Numbered from the stretch's first letter, positions 27,279-38,700 are shown. The stretch is 64,000 nt of DNA from JARYLZ01 sp964388275 (GCA_964388275.1 CAYLZD010000016.1:1-64000), one strand, 5' to 3'. Notes: generated by a model from the sequence alone, not told the origin. A program made the numbers and translations.

Positions 27279-27407
27279 GACTCCGATATATATATAACAA
27301 CGCTTTCGACAAAAATGTTACACCGCGGGAGCGCCCTTTCAGTGTAAATATTCTTGCCCTATTTTTCGGCGAGCATTTCTAACCGAATCACCTGTCATAT
27401 CGGAGTC
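27279..27407 (+). promoter_or_regulatory. Candidate structured mRNA leader before the sulfurtransferase gene
   Basis: GACTCCGATAT (27279-27289) pairs perfectly over 11 bases with ATATCGGAGTC (27397-27407). Inside it are TTACAC/GTGTAA (27318-27323 with 27342-27347), which encloses GGG/CCC, and CTTGCC/GGCGAG (27353-27358 with 27368-27373, one G-U). The closing stem's 3' arm contains GGAG (27402-27405), the only Shine-Dalgarno-like word before the ATG at 27418, so folding would mask it. I recognise no known riboswitch class. Confidence 0.35.
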
Positions 27408-27417
27408 CGCCTTTTAC

Positions 27418-28260
27418 ATGTCAAACCTGATAACACCCGACGAGTTGAGGAAGCTGGCGCGGTCTCCGGAGCTCGTCATCGCCGACTGCCGCTTCGATCT
27501 TGCCGCGCCGAGCCGCGGGATGGAGCTGTTTCTTCAAGGCCGGATACCCGGCGCGGTTTACGCATCCCTCGACGAGCGCCTGTCCGCCCCTTTGGGAATA
27601 CACGGCGGCCGGCATCCACTGCCCGACGCAAGCAGCATGGCCGCGGTTTTCGGCGGCCTCGGCATCGCCTGCAACCGCACGCGGGTTGTCGTGTACGATG
27701 ACGCCGGAGGATCCTTTGCCGCGCGCATGTGGTGGATGCTGAGATATCTCGGACATGAGAACGTCCGCCTGCTCGACGGCGGCTGGCAGGCCTGGTTGAG
27801 CGCGGGAGGAGAGGTGGAAACCGGACAGCCGGCCGCCGCCGCGCCGGCTGATTTCGGCGCCTTCGAAGCGCGCGGATGGATGCTTGCTGATAAGGATGAC
27901 GTGAAGAGCCGCGGAGCGGACAAGGCGCTGGTGGACGCGAGGGCGCCGGAAAGATACAGCGGCGCGATGGAGTCGATCGACATCAAGGCGGGTCATATAC
28001 CCGGCGCGAGACACCTGTACTGGCAGGGCAACCTCGACTGTTCCCTGCGTTTCCTAACACAGGAAGCGCTGCGCTCGCGCTACGCAGCGCTCGCCGGACG
28101 CATGGTCATCATGTATTGCGGTTCCGGAGTGACTTCCTGCCTGAACGTTTTGGCGATGGAGGAAGCCGGTCTCGGCATGCCGCGCCTCTATGTCGGGAGT
28201 TGGAGCGACTGGATCTCATATCCGGAGAATCCCGTCGCAACCGGGAACGAAGCCGGTTGA
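27418..28260 (+). CDS. Two-domain rhodanese-family sulfurtransferase (3-mercaptopyruvate sulfurtransferase-like)
   Basis: A 280-residue tandem rhodanese protein. The N-terminal inactive domain has 'IADCRFDL', 'GRIPGAVYASLDE' and 'YDDAGGSFAARMWWMLRYLG'. The C-terminal domain has 'LVDARAPERY', 'GHIPGARHLYW' and the active-site loop CGSGVTS with catalytic Cys234. The CGSGVT loop is typical of 3-mercaptopyruvate sulfurtransferases (SseA/TUM1), in contrast to CRKGVT of thiosulfate enzymes. It moves sulfane sulfur from a donor to a thiophilic acceptor in the cytoplasm; no signal peptide is present. It is a single gene, converging with UPF0182, with an unusual leader upstream. Confidence 0.9.
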   Translation: MSNLITPDELRKLARSPELVIADCRFDLAAPSRGMELFLQGRIPGAVYASLDERLSAPLGIHGGRHPLPDASSMAAVFGGLGIACNRTRVVVYDDAGGSFAARMWWMLRYLGHENVRLLDGGWQAWLSAGGEVETGQPAAAAPADFGAFEARGWMLADKDDVKSRGADKALVDARAPERYSGAMESIDIKAGHIPGARHLYWQGNLDCSLRFLTQEALRSRYAALAGRMVIMYCGSGVTSCLNVLAMEEAGLGMPRLYVGSWSDWISYPENPVATGNEAG

Positions 28261-28274
28261 TTTCGCGGACGCTG

Positions 28275-30989
28275 TCAGCGCCCGCCGCCGCTCAGTTCCA
28301 CAAGCTTCCTGAGATCCTTGTGAAGCCGTTCCAGTTCTTCTCCGTATTTGGACCAATTACCTTCACGTTGGAAGCGCACCGCCCTGTCGTAGCTTTCCAT
28401 AGCAGATCTTGAAAGCTGAGCGACGCTCTGCGCGGGCGCGCGGGTTTCGGGCGCGCCGTTTCCGGCTACTATCTCGGGAGCGGGCGCCTCATCGCCGCCG
28501 AACACGCGCGCAAGCCCGTCCTCCAGCTTGGTTTCCATGGCGATGCGATTTCCGTAAGAGACTATGATGCGCTTGAGCTCGGGAAGCTTGCCCGTTGTCG
28601 CCTGCAGATATATCGGCTGCACGTACAGGAGATCGTTTCTTATCGGAATGACGAGCAGGTTGCCGCGAGTGACGCTCGAACCGTGCTGGCTCCACAGCGT
28701 CAATTGCTGAGAAATGTAAGCGTCCTGGTCGATTCGCGCCGACACCTGCATGGGACCGTAGGTCAGATCCTGCTTGGGGAATTTGTACACCAGCATTTTC
28801 CCGTAATTGGCGATGTCGCTGCGCGCGCAGAGCCACGCGATCATGTTGTCGCGGCGGTTGGGCGTGTAGGGGATCATCTGTATGAACTCTTCACGCTGTT
28901 CGCCCGGCAATCTCAGTATCACGTAGTAGCTCTCCATTTTCTGGACGTTCTCCTGCAGCTTCTCGTTGGCGATGTTCCAGAGATCCTCTTTGTTGTAAAA
29001 TACCTGCGGATCCTCCATGTGATAGGTTTCAAATATCGAGGACTGCATGTCGAAAAGATCCTGCGGATACCGCACATGCGCGCGCAGCGACGGCGGCATT
29101 TCGGAGGCGTTCTGAAAAAGAGAAGGGAATATCCTGCGGTATGCGCTGATGATCGGATCCTTCTCGTCATAGACGTAGAACTGCGCGCTCCCGTCGTATG
29201 CGTCGACGACCACCTTGACCGAATTGCGGATGTAGTTCACATCTCTGATCGGTTTCGAACAGGGATACATGGTCGTCGTTGTGTACGCGTCGCAAATCCA
29301 ATGGAGGCGTCCCTCCGCGACAACGAGATAAGGGTCTTCGTCGAACTTCAGAAACGGCGCGATCGTCGACACGCGTTCCTGTATGCGGCGGTTGTAAAGG
29401 ATGCGGCTTTCAGGACCGATATATCCGGATATGAGTATGTTGAGGTCGCCGAAATGCATGGCATAAAGAAGCTTCCGGAAGAAGGAGCCGATCGGAACGC
29501 CGGCGGCCTCTGCGTAGCGCGTCATCTTGTTCTGATCGCCGACGGGATAGTCAAACTCTTCTATATTGCCTCGCACGATCACCCGCTCCCTTGTTTCCTC
29601 GCCGAAATAGATTCCCGGCCGTTTCACGTCCAATCCGACCGGCGATTCGGGCGGTATGTCGCTCAGGTAGAATTCCGGAAGGCCCTCCTCCGTGACCACC
29701 GTCACCGGGCTCATCGCCACGCCGTAGCCGTGAGTGTAAACGAGATTGAGGTTGACCCAGGTGCGGGCATTGGCCGGCAGCTTGGACTGGTTGAGTTCGC
29801 GGGCGCTGAGCATTACCTGCCTGTAACTTCCGTCCGGCAGCGTGTAGCGGTCTATGTCCACATCGGGAAAATCATAGTACAGGCGTATCACCTGAAGCTG
29901 GTCGAGAGTGCTGGCGAGCGGCCTGTAGTCCCAGAGCATGATGTTGTTTATTGTCGCGCTGTCGCGCGCCAGGTCCGAGGCCAGAATGTCCCTGCCGGGA
30001 TTGATTTCCTTCTCTTCGATCCTGTCGAGTTGATAGGCGAGGCGGGTATAGATGATGTTGTTCCGGATGTATTCGAGCTCCTTGCTCTGCTCGTTCGGGT
30101 TGACGACGAATTTCTGGATCAGGCCCGGATACACGATAGCGACAAGAAAGGCCGCCGCCACATAGGCGATGATGGATCTTATCAGCCGTTTCCACAGTCC
30201 GGCGTAAAGCGCATGAGCGATGAGCGCGCCCGCGGCGAGCGTCACGGCGGCCATAATCCACGCCGCCGGTATCTGCGCGTTGACGTCGGTGAATCCGGCG
30301 CCGAAGAAGCTCCCCGATCGCATCGAATACAGCACGTCGAAGCGCCCGAGCCATATCCTGACCGCTACCAGGAGAAAGAGAATCCCGGCCAGCAAGGCGA
30401 TGTGCCTGCGGGCCTGGCGGGTCGCCGTCAGACGCCCGAATGCGAAAGACACTCCCTGGCGGACCAGGTACACCGCCACGCACGCGATCATGACGAGAAC
30501 GACGGCGCCGAGGCACCAGTTGACCGCGCTGTTGAGAAACGGCAGAGTGAACACATAAAAACCGATGTCCCTGCCGAATATCGGATCCACAACCCCGAAC
30601 GACTCGGAATTCACCATGAGCAGATACTCCATCCACTGCGCGCTCAGCGTTCCGGCCATGATGAGCGCCAGGAAGCCAGAACCGCCGTAAATCAGCACGC
30701 GCAGAACCTTGCCGAGCGCTTCCACGATTTTTTCTATGCGCGGATCCGCCTGCAGGGATTGCGCCGACCGCATGGCGATGCGCACGTTCAACAGGATGAA
30801 TGCCAGGAAAACAATCAGGCCGAAGAGCCACATCAGATAGCGAGTTTCATAGAAGGTCCAGAAGACCTTCTGGTAATCCAGGGATGTAAACCACCAGAAA
30901 TCCGTGATAAAACCGGCGATCAGGCTGAGCAGAATCAGCACGGCGATGATGCCGAGGACGGTGAAAAGTAGTATGCGCTTCAATTTCAT
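28275..30989 (-). CDS. UPF0182 family membrane protein
   Basis: A 904-residue protein of the UPF0182 family (COG1615). The N-terminal 320 residues contain about seven transmembrane helices, starting 'LLFTVLGIIAVLILLSLIAG' and including the family 'DFWWF.SL.Y..VFW' element. A large extracytoplasmic domain follows, with 'YTHGYGVAMSPV', 'YPGLIQKFVV' and 'IPIRNDLLYVQPIYLQA', all conserved in the family. The C-terminus is a short helical tail (about 845-904) with an E/R-rich coiled-coil look. The family has no established biochemical role. A good ribosome site (GAGGG) precedes the ATG. It appears monocistronic and converges with the sulfurtransferase gene 14 bases away. Confidence 0.92.
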   Translation of the reverse strand: MKLKRILLFTVLGIIAVLILLSLIAGFITDFWWFTSLDYQKVFWTFYETRYLMWLFGLIVFLAFILLNVRIAMRSAQSLQADPRIEKIVEALGKVLRVLIYGGSGFLALIMAGTLSAQWMEYLLMVNSESFGVVDPIFGRDIGFYVFTLPFLNSAVNWCLGAVVLVMIACVAVYLVRQGVSFAFGRLTATRQARRHIALLAGILFLLVAVRIWLGRFDVLYSMRSGSFFGAGFTDVNAQIPAAWIMAAVTLAAGALIAHALYAGLWKRLIRSIIAYVAAAFLVAIVYPGLIQKFVVNPNEQSKELEYIRNNIIYTRLAYQLDRIEEKEINPGRDILASDLARDSATINNIMLWDYRPLASTLDQLQVIRLYYDFPDVDIDRYTLPDGSYRQVMLSARELNQSKLPANARTWVNLNLVYTHGYGVAMSPVTVVTEEGLPEFYLSDIPPESPVGLDVKRPGIYFGEETRERVIVRGNIEEFDYPVGDQNKMTRYAEAAGVPIGSFFRKLLYAMHFGDLNILISGYIGPESRILYNRRIQERVSTIAPFLKFDEDPYLVVAEGRLHWICDAYTTTTMYPCSKPIRDVNYIRNSVKVVVDAYDGSAQFYVYDEKDPIISAYRRIFPSLFQNASEMPPSLRAHVRYPQDLFDMQSSIFETYHMEDPQVFYNKEDLWNIANEKLQENVQKMESYYVILRLPGEQREEFIQMIPYTPNRRDNMIAWLCARSDIANYGKMLVYKFPKQDLTYGPMQVSARIDQDAYISQQLTLWSQHGSSVTRGNLLVIPIRNDLLYVQPIYLQATTGKLPELKRIIVSYGNRIAMETKLEDGLARVFGGDEAPAPEIVAGNGAPETRAPAQSVAQLSRSAMESYDRAVRFQREGNWSKYGEELERLHKDLRKLVELSGGGR

Positions 30990-31144
30990 GCTTCGACCCT
31001 CTTTCAGGATGTGTGAAACAATCTACCCTTCTCCGGCATCAAAGGCAATGAGGACGCGGTGTTTGTGAGTTCAGTCCGCGGCGCATATAATGCCGTCCGG
31101 ACCGAACTCGAATTCATCCATCATCCACAAGCCGACTCGGAAGC

Positions 31145-31801
31145 ATGAAATTATTCGTCTCAAACAAAAAAGAAACCGTTCGCATGTTCAAGAGCGGATT
31201 TATGGAGTTTTTTTCGAGAACGCACTGGACCGTTCCCATCATCATATTCGTTCCGGTCATCATCGTCTTGTCGGCGCTCGCCATAGCTCATTACGGCCTC
31301 TCGTATTCCGTCGCGGCCGCGGCTTTCCTGTCCGGCCTGGGATTCTGGACATTGGTGGAATATCTGCTGCACCGTTTCCTTTTTCATTACTCCCCGACAT
31401 CCGATTGGGGAAGGAAAATCCACTGGACCTTTCACGGCGTGCATCACGATTACCCCAGCGACCCTCTGAGGCTTGTGATGGCGCCCGCAGTCAGTCTCAC
31501 CCTAGGCGCGGCATTTTACGGGCTGTTCACATTTGCCGCCGGGGCGGCGTTGACGGCGCCGATAATGGCCGGGCTCATCGCAGGTTATCTGGTGTACGAC
31601 ATATCGCATTTTGCGATGCATCATTTCCCGCTGAAGGGCAGGATAATGGGAGCGCTCCGCGAGCATCACATGCGCCATCATTTCCAGCAGCCGGACGCCG
31701 GATTCGGCGTCAGCTCGCCCCTGTGGGATATGGTGTTCCGCACCGGGTATAACAGAAGCGATAAGCCGTCTATCAGCGGAAACAACGCCGACGGCAGCTA
31801 G
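31145..31801 (+). CDS. Fatty acid hydroxylase superfamily membrane protein
   Basis: A 218-residue di-iron membrane enzyme of the sterol desaturase/fatty acid 2-hydroxylase superfamily. The histidine boxes are complete: HRFLFH (76-81), HGVHH (97-101), HFAMHH and HHMRHH near the C-terminus. Hydrophobic segments flank them (IIIFVPVIIVLSALAIA; LTLGAAFYGLFTFAAGAALT; 'IMAGLIAGYLVYDISHFAMH'). Relatives hydroxylate the 2-position of sphingolipid or other fatty acyl chains. In FCB bacteria this could modify sphingolipids or lipid A acyl chains; the substrate is unproven. The final TAG interlocks with the stop of the converging glycosyltransferase gene. Confidence 0.87.
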   Translation: MKLFVSNKKETVRMFKSGFMEFFSRTHWTVPIIIFVPVIIVLSALAIAHYGLSYSVAAAAFLSGLGFWTLVEYLLHRFLFHYSPTSDWGRKIHWTFHGVHHDYPSDPLRLVMAPAVSLTLGAAFYGLFTFAAGAALTAPIMAGLIAGYLVYDISHFAMHHFPLKGRIMGALREHHMRHHFQQPDAGFGVSSPLWDMVFRTGYNRSDKPSISGNNADGS

Positions 31802-32700
31802 AGCCGGGCGCTGACGCCCCGGAGATATCCCCGAAGATACCCGGTGTCCATTTTGACCGCGCTCTGCGCGGCGCACAACAGGAACTGTCCGAACAGCGCC
31901 CAGCGCCGGGCCGCGCGGGAGGTCGCATGGTCCGCGCCCATGGTCCTCATCGCATACACGTAGAGCGCCTGTGAGATGTGCGCATTTTCTCGGTTTGTTT
32001 TACTGTGATCATGAACGAAGGACAAGGCCGGATCGATGAGCAGGACGCCCGCGGCGGAAAGTCTTGCCGAGAAATCGACATCTTCACCGAAGCATCTGCC
32101 TGTCGGAAGGCCGACCGCAGCGCCCGAGAATCTCTTTTCATCGAATCTCACGCCGCCGATCGCGGAGCGTCTGAAGGAAGCGGCCGCGGTCGCGAGAAAT
32201 TGCACCCGCGACAGGCAGTCGAAATTCGAACCGAAATCCGGGATTCCCGAGGCCTGGAACGCGTTGACGCCCCGGTCCGTCTGGAGCATAAACAATCTCC
32301 TGAATGCCGTTTGCCACCGTTCGACGGGTCTCATGTTCACCGCCACGCCTCCGACGGCGGCGATCGCCGCTTCGCGGTCGCCTTCGAAATGAGACATGGC
32401 AATTCCACAATATTCCGGGGCGGGGATGACGTCGTCGTCGAAAAACGTCAACACATCTCCGCCGGCGGTTTCGATGCCGGCGTTCCTCTGCGAACAAATG
32501 CCCGGAACGCAGCGGAGATGCGTCAGGCGAGGCGCTCCTTCTTTCATGCGTTCACGCGTGGCGCGCCGAGCTGCATCATCGGAGGACGCGTCCGCGAGTA
32601 TGATCTCGTCGGGCGGACGCGTCTGGCCCAGCAAGGCGTCGAGAATGCGCGCCGTCTCCGCCGGGCGGTTCATCGTCGCGATGACGACGCTGTGCGTCAT
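31798..32700 (-). CDS. Family 2 glycosyltransferase
   Basis: A 300-residue GT-A fold glycosyltransferase. The N-terminus 'VVIATMNRPAETARILDALL' and 'EIILADASSDD' form the nucleotide-sugar binding half, and the metal-binding motif is 'FFDDDV'. A later 'GRCFGEDVDFSARL' gives the ED box expected in family 2. It has no strong membrane anchor and would act at the cytoplasmic face on a lipid-linked or protein acceptor. Its ATG overlaps the sprA stop by 4 bases (ATGA), so it is translationally coupled to the T9SS translocon gene. It may glycosylate T9SS cargo or supply the A-LPS-type anchor glycan; this is inference from context. Confidence 0.87.
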   Translation of the reverse strand: MTHSVVIATMNRPAETARILDALLGQTRPPDEIILADASSDDAARRATRERMKEGAPRLTHLRCVPGICSQRNAGIETAGGDVLTFFDDDVIPAPEYCGIAMSHFEGDREAAIAAVGGVAVNMRPVERWQTAFRRLFMLQTDRGVNAFQASGIPDFGSNFDCLSRVQFLATAAASFRRSAIGGVRFDEKRFSGAAVGLPTGRCFGEDVDFSARLSAAGVLLIDPALSFVHDHSKTNRENAHISQALYVYAMRTMGADHATSRAARRWALFGQFLLCAAQSAVKMDTGYLRGYLRGVSARL

Positions 32701-35700
32701 GATCCGGTTATCGAGATGCGCAGTTCCAGACCGCCCTCGTGAATGGTCGTGCCGGGAACGCGGGAGCCCACCGAGGAATCGGGTTTTGTGCTTTGGAAGC
32801 GGTAGAACAGGGACGACTGCACTCTCTGGCTGAGCGTATACCGGACCCGCGGCTCCAGTGTAATGCGGGTGGTTCCCTCCCGCGGCTGTCCTCCCTCGTC
32901 GAGCTTCGCCACCTCGTACACGTACGACGATGTCTTGTTCAGAGTGAACGAAAGATTGAAGTCGATGTCGTTTTTCAACGAGAGCCCGAAGAGCGGGAGA
33001 TCGAAACCCGTTTTTCTGAAGCCTGCCGTGATCGAAATTTCGTCGGTGGACTGCTCGACGACATTGTTGGCGGAAGTATTCAGGTCGAAGTTTTTCTGCT
33101 TTCCCCAGCGGGTGTTCAACGTCAGATCGCCGCCCCAGAGTTTGTTGAAATTGAAGGTAAGTCCCACCAGGGGAGCGAAGTTGAAACCGACCCTCTTGCT
33201 TTCGGTTATGCGCACGCCGTCGGACGGGTTGTTGCGGAAACTCTCGGTCAGCGTGGAACTGTAGCGGTGTTCCAGGGAGATGCGGTCCGCGAGGCCGGAT
33301 ATGATTGAGATCTTCTCGATGCCGTCCCAGCGCAGGCTCCAGTTCACGCGCGGCAGCCAGCCGCCGAAGACCCGGGTCAGCCAGGGCACGGCCTCGAAGC
33401 CGGTTTCAAAGGCTTCTGCGAGCTTTTCGGAGGAGTTGCGCTTGTCGTCGGGATCGTCGAGGAGTTCCTTGTAGCGCTCGTTGACGGCCTCGATGTTCGT
33501 ATTGAAAAAGCTGAAGAAGAGGAAGTCCGGGAAAGCCAGGAACGAGCGCTCCATCTGCCCGGTGGAGGTCAGGTTCGTGATGGTCTGAAATCCCTGATCG
33601 TCGGTTTGCAGCTGGTAATTGCGATTGAGGGACCAGCGGAGGTCCCAGTTGAAATCCACCCGCGCGCCTTCCCAGAGCGGGCGGTTGGTGCGCACGGAGA
33701 TGGTGTTGTTCTGCGAGAAATTGTCGACATACGCGCCGTTCGGATTCGCGGCCCGCAGCCCCCTCCTGTAATCGTCAATGCCGACGAAGGGAAAGGCGCG
33801 CCTGAAACCCAAGGAGCCGGCGCCGGGATTGGGATCCGTGACGAGACCCAGCTGGTACAGGCGCGAAGGGCCGAGATCCGGATTGTCGGGTCCGGTAAAC
33901 GGATTCGTCGCCCAGAACACGGAGAAACCTGTCAGCCCGCGGACGCCGGACACGTTGCTCGTATTGTTCTCGGAGAACGTGAAATTGATGTTCTCGTAAT
34001 CCAGCAGCGGCACTTTTATCGCGTAATAGGCGATCTTCTGGAGTATCTCGCCGATACCCGGGCCGGGCCGGGCCGTTTCGGCCGAGTCGGAGACGGCGCC
34101 CTGCGCCGCGGAATCCCGCATCGATACTCCGGTAAGGGCTTCGAGCTGCTGCCGGCTGCGCTCGAGCTGTTCCACGATTCGCCGGTATTCCTCCGGATTC
34201 TTCTCCTTGAGTTCGCGGCCGGTGGTCTCGAGCTCCTGCTGCCTGCGGACGAGATCGCGCTTCGAATCGTCGATGCGGCGCTCGTCCGGACGGCGCTTGG
34301 CTACCGAGCGAGGTCCTTCGGACGGGCCCGCTCCGGCGGCGGATGGCGGCGCGAAGAGCGGATCGAACAGCTGTTTCAATCGGAAATTCACCTGCCAGTT
34401 GATGCTCGCGTTGAAACTGGCCTGCCTGCCGAGACCGAGTTGCTGCAGGTTTTCCTGCCAGGTGTAAGACACATTGTACCCGCCCGACATGTCGAAAAGC
34501 CTGTCGATATCGAAATAGCGCGGAAGTTGCGGGCGGCTGTTCAGGGTGAACTGCTGCGTGTAACGTATGGGAAGGCCGAAGTTCAGCGAGCCGCGGCCGA
34601 AGAAAATGTCGCTGAATATCGCCGAGCTCTGCCGCTGCTTGACCACGTAGGCGCCGAACGCGTCCATAACGCGGTTGCCGTATTCGTCCAGCTCGTAATC
34701 CGTCTCGAAATGCAGCAGGGACGTCTGCAGGGACGCCGTGTAGTTGCCGTTCAAATTCAGGAAGGCCTGCTCCGAAATCGTGAAGGGCAGGTTGATAGAG
34801 CGGTTGTGCGTGAAGTCGCGAATGTACGGCCTGTACTCCGGCGGATCGCGGCGCTGCTCCTCGATGCGCGTGCGGGCGAGATCGGCGTTCAAGCCGATTC
34901 TCTGAGGCAGGAAGAAATACTTCGCGTCCTTGTAGAATTCAAGCAGAAACACTCCATCGAACAGGCTCTTGAAAGGCTGCACGTTCAGGTCGCGGCTGAT
35001 ATCGTAGCCATAGCCGGCGCGCGCCTGCCACTGCCAGCTGCGCCTGAATTGAATCACCGGATCGCGGAAGCGGCTGACAGTGTAGTTGTACCCGAGATCC
35101 AATCGGTTCAGCACGTCCTCGATCAACCAGTGCTTGCCGGGGGCCTTGATTCGCACGCTGGGTATGGACCAGGAGTCCCGTATTTCCATTGTATGCGTCG
35201 CCGAGCGCGCGTTGCTGACCGCATCGTCGATCTCACGCTGCGGCAGGCCCTTGCGCCTGAGATCTTCGGCCAATATCCTCAGCGAGCCCTCCACGTCCAC
35301 GTCCGGCTGGCCCGGCAGTAAAAGCGGCTTGGCGAGCGCTTCGGAGTGGGAGTAACTTACGCGCAGCTGCGTCCCCTGCCAATCCTTGGGAAAAACCTTG
35401 TCGAGGTTCAGAGTGGTGTTGAGAGTCCAGCTGGTCGTGCTCGCCCTGGTCGCGCTAAAGCGCTCAGCGATGTTGTGAAAATAAGGATCCGTATGATTGA
35501 CCGTGGCGTTGATGTCGGCGACATCGGCAAGACGGAGATTCATGGATCCGGTGTATGCGTATCCCTTGTTCTTGTTCGGTCCCACAACGCGCAGTTCGTT
35601 GATGTAAACCACGCCGCTTATCGGCCTGTTGTCCCTGTGTTTGTTCCTCACACCCACTGAGATGAAGCGGACGCTTACCACGTCGGGGCAGCCGACGACG

Positions 35701-38700
35701 CGGAAATAGGAGCCCGGGGGACCATCCGGAACGGGCGCTTCGGCGATAATGCTGCACGTATCTCTGAGAGTCTTCACCGCGGTGACGTCGGCGAACCTGA
35801 TGGACACCTCGTTTTCCGACGCCCAACCCTTGTGAATCGGAGCGCGGTACTCGTAGAAATTCAGTGTGTCGATGCCGAAACGCATAACGACCTCGTAATC
35901 CGCCGTGTCGAGCTCGGGATGCCCGTGAACGAACATCTTCAGACTTTCGTAATTGAACATATCCACGCCGGTCGCGGGAAAGAGCCGGTATGCTTCGCGC
36001 AGGGTAGTGTCGGGCAGCGATCTGAAATCCAGCGACAGCGACTGCTCGTTCATGTACACTTCCTGATCCGGACGCCTGCGGTCGCGCTCGCGGACGACGC
36101 CAGGGGGGCTCGTGTATTCGGGATTGTCCTCGATGTTGACCACGGATACGGTGAAAAGCGTGTCGTTGCGCAGCCTCTCGTACCACTGGTTGCCGACGAA
36201 GTTGAACTCCGCCACGCGGACGGTGGAAGCCCCGTCCATGCCCGTGAACAATACGCGGACGTACTCCACGTTGTCCAGCGAGGGAGTTCCCACCACCTGG
36301 CTCACGGCTGAGAGCGGTATACGGAACTGGTACCACCCGTTCGCTCCTCCGCCGACCACATAAGGATTCCGCTGTGATGCAGGCAGAAGAGGCGAGAACC
36401 TCGTCGTGTCGAGATCGATTTCGTACTGGTAATAATCGCTGGAAAGGTCCAGAATGCCGTTGTTGTTGAGATCTTCCGTATCGGGGAATTGACCCGCCGC
36501 ATCCACGAAATTGCCCTCGGTCCCGTTGATGCGGTCGTAATTGGACACGTCGTAGGTGTAGTTGTCGCCGGATGGATCGGCTGGATCCAGTCCGTATAGG
36601 GCGATCTCGGCGCCATAACGCTCGCGCTCCTGATCGTCGGTGAGCATGTCGATTCCGACGTCCTCGCCCTCGTTAAGAATGCCGTTGCGGATCGAACCCG
36701 GTATGACCAGGTCCTCCGAATTCAGTTGTCCGTCGGGGATTACGTCCTCCGTTACCTTGCCGAGATCGATAAGCAGCTTTCCCCGTGGATTCTGCGTCTC
36801 GACTTTCATCCAGAGTTCGATGTAATTGTAATTCCCGTCCACAAGGTTGGTGGCATTGACCGGCAACAGGCGCATTAGGCCGTTCCACGTCTGATCGGGT
36901 GGAGACAGGGTGGGTGTGTAATTGAACATTCCGTGCCTGGCTGGATCGTACTCGATGTCGAGCACCGTCACGCGCTGATCCTCCCTTGCCGCGAGACGGT
37001 TCGGCCAGATGTCCGTGACGATAACCGTTCTGTTCGACGGCGACGCGATGGAGACGTTGTACCACTTCATCCGGCCGCGCCTGCTGTGCATCGTGGAGTC
37101 GTCGGGCGCGTTGAACGTAGGCAGGAATTTCGGTACCGACGAAATCTTCCACGCCGAGTAGGCGGTTTGCAGAGGTATGTAGACCCTGGCGCCTTCGAAG
37201 TCGTCGATATAGGCAATGCCTTTTCCCTGGTCCGAAGGGATGGAACTGTATTTGGTGTTCGGATCGGGAAGTATCACGGCGGCTTCGCCCTGCAGTGTCA
37301 ACGAGGATTTTTCCCGCGTCTGGAGAAACGGAAGCGTGTTGAGCGCTTCGGTCACGAAGGGCAGATCCAGCTTCGTGCGCAGGTCCACGCCGAACATCGT
37401 GTTGCTGATCGGTTCTTCGCCGATGCGCACCTTGTCGCTGAGCGTTTTCTGATTGAGACTCAGGAGCGTGAAGCCGAGGAAGGTCTCCGCCCCGAGTTCG
37501 AGATCGCCTCGGATTCCCACAAGCGTTTTGGAGGCGAAAGAAAATAGGTCCTGTTTCTCGAAGTCTATGTCGAGCTTGGCGCCCGGCTCCAAGGCTTCCG
37601 CTTTCAATATCCGCACCTGCCCGGCCTGCTCGTCGACCGTGTAGTCCACGCCGGAGACCAGCGGGGTGTTGTTCAGACGCACTCTCACACTGCCCGGCAC
37701 TACGTTGAATCCGAGGTAATAGGTGGAAGAGCTGGAACCGCGCGTGGTGCCGACTATCAGTATTTTGTCCTGCTGGCTTTGACGGGCTATCGTCTTTGTG
37801 GTATCGTATATTTCAGGATACAGATACTGGTCGATTTCGTTGGGATTGACGTTTGGGAGTTTGGACCACAGGTATTTCAGGCCGCTGTTCCAAGGCTCCA
37901 GTGTCGGAAATATGATTTCACCGCGGATCGGATCCACCGTGATCCCTGCGATGAAGTCGATTTTCCGGTCGGCCTGTCCCGTTCCGTTATCGTCCGTGTA
38001 GTCCAGACCGAAGAGTCTGAGCAGGTTGTAGGTGGTGCCCGGAAGATTTTCGTTGTCAGGCGCGCCGCCCTGCCTGAACACGAGGCGGAAATTTGCCAGA
38101 TCCTCCTTTTTGAGGTTGCGCATGTTCAAGGAGTAGATGCTGCGCACCCGGTGTTTCCATGCCGCTGAGAAAGAAGGGCTGAGGTTTTTCGGTTTGACCA
38201 GTTTGAGAACCAGCCGCGGTTCGGGACCCGAATTGAGAAAACGCGGATCATTCACGAAAGTGCCGTAGAAAAGATCTCCGAGGGCCTGATTGTTGGCGCC
38301 CGCCACCCTGTAGGCGACGGCGATGACCTGATCCTCCTGCACGTTCTGGTTCATGGTCAGTATGCCGGTGACGGGATTGTACGAGTAATCGATATCCCGC
38401 TTCATCTTCTTGAAGTTGCCGGCTTCAACGAGGCCGGATTGGGACTCCACTTTAACCGCAGGGTCCGTGTATTTCCTTATGCTGTCCGAATAGGACGCGT
38501 CGGAAGCGTGATATGTGAAGCCCGTCAGATCGATGAAAGCCACGCCCGCCCGTTCTTCCGGATCGGTCACGACGCCGGCCGACGCCGGCCGGGTGGTCCA
38601 GACCTCCATGTCCCGGATCTCGAGATCCGGACGCAAGCGGACCGGCATGGTGCTGTTTTCGGCCCTGTGATTGTAGTAGGCTTCATAGACGTTGCGTCCC

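Larger units (their letters stand above)
26866..27417. other. 552-base gene-free gap rich in inverted repeats
   Basis: No credible coding sequence: a 91-codon plus-strand frame (27107-27382) has no ribosome site and runs through the hairpins. The gap holds a strong minus-strand terminator-like hairpin, further small stems to 27180, an AT run (TATATATATA), and an 11-bp inverted repeat that brackets 27279-27407 just before the sulfurtransferase ATG. A TTCGAAT T-loop-like word occurs near 27124 but no tRNA folds. Confidence 0.5.

Noticed and set aside
27107..27382. 91-codon plus-strand reading frame in the gap
   Set aside because: No ribosome site, no recognisable domain, and it overlaps the terminator-like hairpins and inverted repeats.
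28683..30971. 762-codon plus-strand frame opposite the UPF0182 gene
   Set aside because: Antisense shadow: it is long because of GC-biased codon use, has low-complexity composition, and the minus-strand protein matches a known family along its full length.
33606..35321. 571-codon plus-strand frame inside sprA
   Set aside because: Shadow of the SprA frame; no protein-like features.
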